DNA from: CAVRXT01 sp049644285
Lineage (GTDB): Bacteria > Acidobacteriota > Terriglobia > Acidiferrales > UBA7541
NCBI GenBank assembly: GCA_049644285.1
Contig: JBARRP010000043.1
Coordinates: 1 to 48,762, forward strand
Length of the DNA: 48,762 nucleotides
Reading direction: 5' to 3'
Position 1 is the first letter of the stretch; each line of letters starts with the position of its first letter. The position numbers and the translations under genes are program-made. Below are positions 43,070-48,762 of the stretch, in pieces. The notes below the pieces were generated by a model that did no database searches, was not told where the DNA came from, and saw only the letters and a program-made list of their open reading frames with translations.

Positions 43070-43957
43070 TCAATGGGGTTGTGACGCTGGTTTCCCTGAA
43101 GGAGCAGCGGGCTGCTTCAACGAAGGAGGTGGAGGCGGTGTAGGCCCATCGCCGGCGGCTTCGGGTTTGAAATCGGTGGACCGAATCACGAGACGCAGGT
43201 GGAGATCTTTTCCTTTGGGGTTGCTGATGTAGTCATCCGAGCTCGTATAAGTTGGGAACCAGTATTTGCCGTCGAAGTTTTCTCGATACGTATCATACAT
43301 CTTGAAGGGCAGCTCGGTGCCGCCGCCGGAAATCTCGCTGACAAACTGACCCGAGCTCTTCACGATCGCCAAATCCTGGTCATCCACCCAGACAACGCCA
43401 TCGAAGTAGCGGCGCGTCCGCTCGACCTGTTTAGGCTTCACTCGAAAAATATAAGTGTTGAGTTCATCGAGTTTTTCTTTCCCGATGTATTCGAGGCTGT
43501 AGTGAGTTAGTTGGTCGGTGGTCAGGACGAAGTGCGGCAGGCTGGCAATAATTTTCACATCTTCGAGGCTGAACGCGACGAGCTTGAGCGTCGAAACCGG
43601 CGGCTTCGTTATGCGCTCGTAGCGCTGGCCATCGGGCTTCGTGTAAAACACTCCCGTAACAGTGAAATCGCCCCCCGGGTTCGCCAATTCCTGAACGCGG
43701 ACCGTCTGCGCGAACGTGTAATTGTCGTAGGCTTTCTTCATTACGTCTTCGCTGGTGGCGAATCGGCGGATGATTTCGTCGGCAGGAATGGGCGGGGGAG
43801 CGGGATTCGCAGCGGTGGGGAGGCGCTTCGCCTCGAATTTCGGCGGTGGCGTGATGGGGCCCTGGGATTCCCCCGCCTGCGCCCAAGTCCTACTCGCAGG
43901 GAAACACATTGCCAGAAAGCCGACCAGCGGGAGGACTTGTAGTAGGCGGTTTCTCAC
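43070..43957 (-). CDS. LolA-like exported protein
   Basis: A 295-aa protein with a signal peptide (LLQVLPLVGFLAMCFPA, cleavage after WAQA), a Pro-rich linker, and a LolA/outer-membrane-lipoprotein-sorting-like domain (about 60-270): YDNYTFAQTVRVQEL, VSTLKLVAFSLEDVKI, YIFRVKPKQVERTRRYFDGV and WVDDQDLAIVKSSGQF. The C-terminus is Pro-rich. It is a distant relative of the carrier at 37981-38664, the third Lol-fold protein in the window. It is probably periplasmic; its cargo is unknown. Confidence 0.82.
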   Translation of the reverse strand: MRNRLLQVLPLVGFLAMCFPASRTWAQAGESQGPITPPPKFEAKRLPTAANPAPPPIPADEIIRRFATSEDVMKKAYDNYTFAQTVRVQELANPGGDFTVTGVFYTKPDGQRYERITKPPVSTLKLVAFSLEDVKIIASLPHFVLTTDQLTHYSLEYIGKEKLDELNTYIFRVKPKQVERTRRYFDGVVWVDDQDLAIVKSSGQFVSEISGGGTELPFKMYDTYRENFDGKYWFPTYTSSDDYISNPKGKDLHLRLVIRSTDFKPEAAGDGPTPPPPPSLKQPAAPSGKPASQPH

Positions 43958-44024
43958 AGTTCCTTAGATGCTCTTCTGGTTCGGTGCGTCGTTTTCCAGC
44001 TCTGGACCTCATTGCGAATTGTAG

Positions 44025-44066
44025 CTCACGTCCCGCCGCGACGGGATTTGTCGCGGCTGACGTGAG
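44025..44066. other. Long two-part hairpin
   Basis: Outer arms CTCACGTC/GACGTGAG and inner arms CCGCGAC/GTCGCGG with a 7-nt loop form a 42-nt stem-loop between the DUF6526 stop and the LolA-like start, both on the minus strand. No T-tract follows, so it is an intercistronic structure or factor-dependent terminator rather than a classical one. Confidence 0.55.
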
Positions 44067-44091
44067 GGGTTGAACGAAAATCCTGGGAGCC

Positions 44092-44520
44092 TCAGGCGCG
44101 AAGAAAATCTGGCTTCCAATTCTTAATCATTTTCTTGATGACTTTGCGGTCGTCCAGTTTTTCGTCGAGGACCTTCCGAGCGAGTCCGGTCAGCTCTTCG
44201 TCGCTCGCAAAGCGCAGGGCGATGAGCTGGCCAACAGTGAACTCTCCGATGCGAAGGCGCAATTCCGTGGGCAATAGCTGCTGCAGCCGCAATTGCATCT
44301 CGAGGCGAATGACGCGGTCCTGCACCGCTAGGGCGAAAATTCGAGCGTAGAAGGCAAATAACAAAAACGCTACCGCGAGCAAAAGAGAAATCACGGATTC
44401 GGCCGAAAATGACCGGATCAATCGATAAATCGACCAGATCAAATTGAGGGCGAAAATCCCAAGGACAACAAAGTGAAAGCCGGGGACGGTGCGGACGTGG
44501 TTCTCAAAATTCTGCGTCAT
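44092..44520 (-). CDS. DUF6526 membrane protein
   Basis: A 142-aa protein beginning MTQNFENHVRTVPGFHFVVL, with two membrane helices (FVVLGIFALNLIWSIYRLI, VISLLLAVAFLLFAFYARIF) and a cytoplasmic helical tail (LQDRVIRLEMQLRLQQLLP-like region, FASDEELTGLARKVLDEKL). The pattern is that of DUF6526, a family of unknown function. It lies 112 nt downstream of the GH35-like gene on the same strand. Confidence 0.85.
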   Translation of the reverse strand: MTQNFENHVRTVPGFHFVVLGIFALNLIWSIYRLIRSFSAESVISLLLAVAFLLFAFYARIFALAVQDRVIRLEMQLRLQQLLPTELRLRIGEFTVGQLIALRFASDEELTGLARKVLDEKLDDRKVIKKMIKNWKPDFLRA

Positions 44521-44632
44521 GTGAGGCTCCTGGATTTCGCGATCTGGAAGCGCGCTGGCAGGATTCTAGCAGACTTCACTAGTCTTCATCCCAAAGCAGG
44601 TGGGCCACCGGCATGCGGTATGCAGCCGGCGG

Positions 44633-47600
44633 CTATTCGGTGGGCAGGAGGCGCATACGCAGGGTGTAGGAGCCTTCGCCTCCAGGTTCGAGTGGCGGAA
44701 ACTCGAGGCAGAGAAGCGCGGAGAAATTCTTTCGATCGATGGTCATCGTCCCCGACTCCCACTCGAACGCCAAGCCGGGCTCCCCGGGAGTGCGAACCTC
44801 CAGGCGGGTGCTTCCGTCAGAGAGCTTGAGAGTTTCGCCCCCAGGCACGAAATCTTCGCAGTGCGCAGTGGCGGCGCTGCTGGAATCACTTCCTCGGGCC
44901 GAAGACGAAGCGTCCCCTGCTCGCGCCGACCAGCAAAAGCGGGTCGTGCGATCCCCGCTGGAAATTGCCTGAAGGGAATTCACGGCCACAAAAGATTGCG
45001 GATGCCCGGGCGCGGCGCCTTGATTGGCCCCTGCGCCGCTTGCAGCAGGTTTGCCCGGCGCACGCAGCGAAATCCGGTAATTCACGCGAATGACATCGGG
45101 AGCGTCAAACTGCACTGTCTTCTCGATACTTGCGCCATCGGGAAAGATATCGGGGGCGTCATAGCGCAGCCGGAGCGGGGTGTGGGCATCTCCCGGGAGC
45201 CAATCCGCGGCATAAGCGCGATTGAAAAGTCCGTAGCGCCCGTGAGCGCGTTCCGGATTTTCACCGACCGGATTCCCGGTATACGAGAAGTTGTCCCGGA
45301 AAGCTCCCACACTGGAAACAAGATCCTGTCCGGATTTTTTCTCGACAAGCGCAATTGCGCGGCCGCCCGAATCCGGCGAGACGATGAGCCGGAAGCCGCT
45401 GTTTTCGAGAACCCATTCGTCCTTGCCGTCGCGATCAAAATCGAAGCGGTAATGACTTTCCGCGCCTTCCGGGATTTTCAGATAGGCAACTGGGGAAGTT
45501 CGGCGATCCTGGCCGGCCCGCACCTCCAGGGAGCCGCGGCTCAAGCCATCCGGGCTCGGCGCGATATCGTCCCCCGATTTGGGTTTATCAGCTGGCCTCA
45601 ACTTAATGCGCGTGAGGGTAGTGGCCCTCGGGTTGACGTGGAAGCTTCCCGAACCGCCGTAGGATCCTTCCACGATCACATTGATATCGGGAGTTTTTTC
45701 CCGGCTGGAGTTCTCAGTTTCCAAAAGCAAGTCGGAGGTATTCTTACCGGGTTGAACGATCAGGGGCGGGTAGGATTTCAACGCCGCGTTTTCTCCGAGG
45801 GGCAGGCGGATGCCGTTTGCCACGGAGAATGTAAAGCCAGCGGCGGATTTCTTGTCCGACGACGGCTTGTCTTCCGCTGCCTCGTTCTCCCTCATGTCTA
45901 TTTTTAGAACGCGATGGAACCCGGGCGAGGCACCTCGCGGGATTTCGACCAACAGCTCGCCGCTCGACTCGTTCCAGGTTGCTTCCGGCCGATTCTCTTC
46001 CAGGTTCACGTGCGAGGGTTGCCGGTCAAGTTTCAAACGAACTTCAGCACGCGCGGGAGCGTAAAACGTCAATTCGAGAACCTTACCATCTCGTTCGGAA
46101 CCAAGAAATTCAGCGCCGCCAGCCGTTATGCGGCCCTCGCATGGCGCGCCCGATGACGGCTGCGCACAGATCGGTTGATCGAGGGGCAGCAGCAAAGATT
46201 CGTGCCCCGGCAGTGTGATTTGCACAGCTACGTACTCATTCTCCGCGGCGCGCGCAGACGCCTTCGGCGGCAAGGTATAGATCTTGACGGAACTGGCTTC
46301 TTCGGTTCCGAGGTTGGTGACGCTCAGGAATCCTTGTCCGGCGGTGCGCCCACCGAAGGGCACAGTCCCTTCGTTCGTCACGATTTGATCAACGACGAGG
46401 TTCGCGGCAGCGCCCGGATCGGTGTCAACGACCACGGCAGGCCGCACGCCCGCTTTCGTGAGAAATTCTCGAAACACGCGCGTTGCCCATTCGATCTGGG
46501 GCTGACCTTCGATTTCTGAAAATCCGTACCCGAGGGGAATCTGTGAGAGGAAATCTTTCGAGGATTCGATAATCTGACCGGAGCCAAATTTCCACTCGGC
46601 CGCGAACGCGGGTTCGGGTGAGGGACTCGGGATGGACGCTTCCTTCCAGAGTTCATCGAAGATGCGGCCTCTCGGCCGCTCCGGGAAAAAGATGAGTGTT
46701 CCACCCCGCCGGACGTATTCGACGATTGCGTTCTGGGCCCCTTCCGAGAGCTGAAATCGCCGCTCGCCTGGATCGAAGACAGGCAGGACAAGAACGGCAT
46801 CACGCGCGAGTTGCTCAACGGGCTGGTGTTCAGGATCGAGGACTTCACTTGCAAGATGGTCGAGCTGGCCGAGCTTTTCGAGACGCAAGACCGTGCTGGA
46901 GACGCGCTCGATATCTTCACGCGAAAGGAGCGACTGGGGAAAAGCGCCGAGTGGATAAAGAATGCCGAAATCGGCGCGCTTGTGCGAAGCCGCCAATTGT
47001 GGGCCCCAGCGGTCGAGGAACTCTCCATTCCGAGCGACGGCGCGGGCGCGCGGCTGGCGGTCACCGTCAGGTCCGAGCGCAGCCTCCCAGCGGTAGAACT
47101 GATTCGCCCACGGCACCGAATAGCCCGCCGGAGTGAGCGTGTCCTGCAGCGGAAAATAGTTCAATCCATGGAGTCCATTCGCCAGGAACAAACGCGAACT
47201 GAGAAGGGTGTTTCCCGGCGGGCTTTCGGGTGGCCGATCGTCGTCGCCGGGAGAATACCACCCGGCCTGATATTCGATCAGGACGGGAGGAAACGTTGCC
47301 TGGGTCTTGAGTTCCTCGGCGTAGAACTCGATGGTGGAAGCGTCCGCGTCGTTCAGTGCGCGGCGGCCCAATTCATTCGGACTCCGCGGAGGCGTGTACC
47401 ACTGTCCCATGGCGGCGATGGGCTTTTCGAGAGGAGATCCGGCAGCCGAAACGCGCATGTCAGCGGAATTGATGAAAAAGGGAACATCGAGGCCGCCCGC
47501 TTCGAACCAGCCGCGAAGGGTTGCCATGTAGCACCAGAAAGCCGGGCCAGCGTTATTTGTTCGGCCGATACCTTCGAGTTGTACGAAAAGGAGCGGACCA

Positions 47601-48358
47601 CTTACGTCCTGAAGCCGCGAATTAGGAGGCGCCTCGGACATGATTGTAACAACGGTATGCGAGCTGTAAGGTGCGAGCTCATGCGCAACCGCTGCGAGCC
47701 ATTTCTCCGCGTAAGACATGTGCATCGCGTTGTCGAGCCAGCCCTGCGCTGCCGCTTCGGCGTCGTGTGCGTTCAAACTCGCGAGCGGCGGATAGAGCCC
47801 TTCCAGCCGGTCCGCCGGGCTCATCTTGTATTCGGGGCGCTCAAGCAGCCATTCGGGATAACCGCCGTGGCGCCACTCGCGTAGCATAGCCGGACCCGGC
47901 CGCGCGATGAGCTTGAAGCCTTTCAGGCTGATCAAGCGAAGCAGGCCGCGAAGGTCGCGCCGGGGATTCGAGTGGCCGTCAAAATCGAATTCGCCCTCGC
48001 GTGGCTCGTGCCAGTTCCATGGAATGTAGATCTCGATCGTGTTGATCCCGAGCAAGCGATACCGATCAAGCATGGAATTCCAAAGATCCCGGGGGATGCG
48101 GAAGTAGAAGAACGCGGCCGAATGAACGAAAAATGGCTCGCCATCCACATGCAATTCGGGGTACCCGCCATGCTGGACGATTTCGACGCCGCGCGGAAGA
48201 GTCTTCTCTGTACCCCGGCCAGGCGTGACCGCCCAGGCATTCGCCACTCCGAACAAAAGCAGCAAAGAAGCCAGAGCATAATGCAGAAGCCCCGCAGCGC
48301 GCGCATTGTGCAAACTATCGCGAGTGCCCCTGTCGGATTTGGCTGGCCCCAGAAGCAT
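44633..48358 (-). CDS. Very large exported GH35-like protein
   Basis: About 1241 aa with a signal peptide (LHYALASLLLLFGVANAWA). The TIM-barrel part (about 55-420) matches glycoside hydrolase family 35 (beta-galactosidase type): FFYFRIPRDLW, TIEIYIPWNWHEPREGEFDF, RPGP and GGYPEWLLERP. The nucleophile region is LIEYQAGWYSPGDD (Glu about 362). The usual acid/base motif QxENEYG is replaced by FVQLEGIGRTN, lacking the Asn-Glu pair. The C-terminal 800 residues form several beta domains, the last resembling the sandwich of GH57-type glucanotransferases (DEWVLENSGFRLIVSPDSGG). ATG 48358 is preferred because an upstream small gene ends at 48420. Confidence 0.82.
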   Translation of the reverse strand: MLLGPAKSDRGTRDSLHNARAAGLLHYALASLLLLFGVANAWAVTPGRGTEKTLPRGVEIVQHGGYPELHVDGEPFFVHSAAFFYFRIPRDLWNSMLDRYRLLGINTIEIYIPWNWHEPREGEFDFDGHSNPRRDLRGLLRLISLKGFKLIARPGPAMLREWRHGGYPEWLLERPEYKMSPADRLEGLYPPLASLNAHDAEAAAQGWLDNAMHMSYAEKWLAAVAHELAPYSSHTVVTIMSEAPPNSRLQDVSGPLLFVQLEGIGRTNNAGPAFWCYMATLRGWFEAGGLDVPFFINSADMRVSAAGSPLEKPIAAMGQWYTPPRSPNELGRRALNDADASTIEFYAEELKTQATFPPVLIEYQAGWYSPGDDDRPPESPPGNTLLSSRLFLANGLHGLNYFPLQDTLTPAGYSVPWANQFYRWEAALGPDGDRQPRARAVARNGEFLDRWGPQLAASHKRADFGILYPLGAFPQSLLSREDIERVSSTVLRLEKLGQLDHLASEVLDPEHQPVEQLARDAVLVLPVFDPGERRFQLSEGAQNAIVEYVRRGGTLIFFPERPRGRIFDELWKEASIPSPSPEPAFAAEWKFGSGQIIESSKDFLSQIPLGYGFSEIEGQPQIEWATRVFREFLTKAGVRPAVVVDTDPGAAANLVVDQIVTNEGTVPFGGRTAGQGFLSVTNLGTEEASSVKIYTLPPKASARAAENEYVAVQITLPGHESLLLPLDQPICAQPSSGAPCEGRITAGGAEFLGSERDGKVLELTFYAPARAEVRLKLDRQPSHVNLEENRPEATWNESSGELLVEIPRGASPGFHRVLKIDMRENEAAEDKPSSDKKSAAGFTFSVANGIRLPLGENAALKSYPPLIVQPGKNTSDLLLETENSSREKTPDINVIVEGSYGGSGSFHVNPRATTLTRIKLRPADKPKSGDDIAPSPDGLSRGSLEVRAGQDRRTSPVAYLKIPEGAESHYRFDFDRDGKDEWVLENSGFRLIVSPDSGGRAIALVEKKSGQDLVSSVGAFRDNFSYTGNPVGENPERAHGRYGLFNRAYAADWLPGDAHTPLRLRYDAPDIFPDGASIEKTVQFDAPDVIRVNYRISLRAPGKPAASGAGANQGAAPGHPQSFVAVNSLQAISSGDRTTRFCWSARAGDASSSARGSDSSSAATAHCEDFVPGGETLKLSDGSTRLEVRTPGEPGLAFEWESGTMTIDRKNFSALLCLEFPPLEPGGEGSYTLRMRLLPTE

Positions 48359-48419
48359 GACCGGGAATTTTGACACGATTTTTATCAGTCCCGTCAGCTC
48401 GATATGCGTGGAATTGAGT

Positions 48420-48575
48420 TCACGCGTCGGAGAGGGATTCGTCGAAACCGGGGGGCTCATCGAGCTCGCCGGCTTCGAGGATGGCGCCGCAGTCCAGGCA
48501 TTCGACGTATTGAGCGTCTTGATCCTTGGCGATGAGCTGCGTGCGGGAATGCTTGCAGGTTAGCGGGTCAGGCAC
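48420..48575 (-). CDS. Small zinc-ribbon protein (51 aa)
   Basis: A short frame from GTG 48575 encodes PDPLTCKHSRTQLIAKDQD, then AQYVECLDCGAILEAGELDE and an acidic tail PPGFDESLSDA. CxH followed by CLDCG is a compact zinc-ribbon pattern. It ends 61 nt before the GH35-like start on the same strand. A weak purine site (GAGCGAG) lies upstream. The protein may bind nucleic acid or simply a metal; its role is unknown. Confidence 0.6.
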   Translation of the reverse strand: MPDPLTCKHSRTQLIAKDQDAQYVECLDCGAILEAGELDEPPGFDESLSDA

Positions 48576-48654
48576 CGGGGATGTCTCGCTCGTCTGCCGG
48601 AATTATACTACTATTGTTTATTCCTTGGACTCCCTCGTATCGCGCCGTGCTAAA

Positions 48655-48726
48655 TGTAACCCTAGGGGGTGTTATCGCGCCATTTAGTATGTAACCGAAC
48701 TCAACCGACGTTTTGAGGGGGTTACT
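48655..48726. mobile_element. Left end of an insertion sequence
   Basis: TGTAACCCTAGGGGGTGTTA begins at 48655 and a second TGTAACC-type box lies at 48690. From there GTAACC and CTCAA pair with TTGAG and GGTTAC (to 48725) as an imperfect stem. This directly precedes a transposase-like start, as expected of a transposase-binding terminal region. The other end is outside the window, so boundaries are provisional. Confidence 0.5.
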
Positions 48727-48762
48727 GTGGGCCGTCAAGCGAAATGGGAATACTTCCGCGCG
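48727..48762 (+). CDS. Transposase, first 12 codons (cut by window end)
   Basis: GTG 48727, with GAGGGGG 6 nt upstream, opens MGRQAKWEYFRA and runs off the window. From memory this start resembles integrase-core (rve) transposases that begin MGRxxKWEYLRA. The preceding TGTAACC boxes support an IS. Too short for a family call. Confidence 0.45.
   Translation, partial: MGRQAKWEYFRA

Noticed and set aside
44600..45907. A long open frame on the plus strand opposite the GH35-like gene
   Set aside because: It is an antisense shadow of a GC-rich gene: no recognisable domain, Arg/Gly/Ser-rich translation and no ribosome site. The minus-strand protein has clear family motifs.
46811..47884. A second long plus-strand frame opposite the GH35-like gene
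   Set aside because: Same reason: it mirrors the codon pattern of the real gene and has no family features.
1..48762. CRISPR arrays, rRNA genes or riboswitches
   Set aside because: No regularly spaced repeats, no rRNA-like stretches and no known riboswitch core were recognised.

Overview
The window looks like a chromosomal segment of a GC-rich, diderm, soil-type bacterium, most likely an Acidobacteriota (Terriglobia-like) genome. This is inferred from the mix of genes: a Cys-containing bL28, a parvulin lipoprotein next to dnaB and alr, futalosine-type menaquinone genes, an EF-P of the TPGN-loop type, a DUF6526 protein, several LolA/LolB-like proteins and a long ThyX-like protein. No 16S or other decisive marker is present, so the phylum is an inference.

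Left accessory part (1-8751). A LysR regulator (4480-5382) is divergent from a minus-strand cluster: SDR, a tiny exported peptide, alpha/beta hydrolase, a second SDR, an NTF2-like gene and a peroxiredoxin-like gene. The NTF2-like gene is out of frame because of a 13-bp tandem triplication just after its start. Around tRNA-Ala(TGC) (5829-5904) lie two decayed genes, a truncated and frameshifted SDR and a VOC gene with two frameshifts, which suggests an old integration or decay boundary. Next comes a TetR-controlled operon: a SpoIIE-type phosphatase whose first 22 codons look like the start of a tetR gene, tetR itself, and a SnoaL-like gene. It is driven by a near-consensus sigma-70 promoter with a 24-bp palindromic operator set inside it.

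Housekeeping core (8986-20784): rpmB, a SurA/PpiC-like lipoprotein, dnaB, alr, a PIN/TRAM membrane protein, a PAS-SpoIIE phosphatase coupled to an SRPBCC protein, a YycJ-like MBL-fold hydrolase without a visible normal start codon, a LuxR-type regulator, purB, and efp with a clear promoter.

Envelope and metabolism (21019-38664): an internally deleted aminopeptidase P relic, two divergent membrane glycosyltransferases, a small membrane protein with a coiled-coil anchor protein, the mqnE-ubiA-ubiX menaquinone operon, a double-domain ThyX-like protein followed by a membrane protein, and a GT21/HpnI-like glycosyltransferase. These are followed by a dispersed set of envelope-transport genes: a LolB/DUF4292-like lipoprotein, an FtsX-type permease, an MsbA-like exporter, a LolD/MacB-type ATPase, a membrane-anchored protein and a LolA-like carrier. 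They could form a lipid or lipoprotein trafficking module.

Right part (38773-48762): a PLP decarboxylase with Ada, a PilZ protein with a HAD phosphatase, a second LolA-like protein, DUF6526, a very large exported GH35-like protein that seems to lack the usual acid/base motif, an overlooked 51-aa zinc-ribbon protein, and at the edge the left end of an insertion sequence with the first codons of its transposase.
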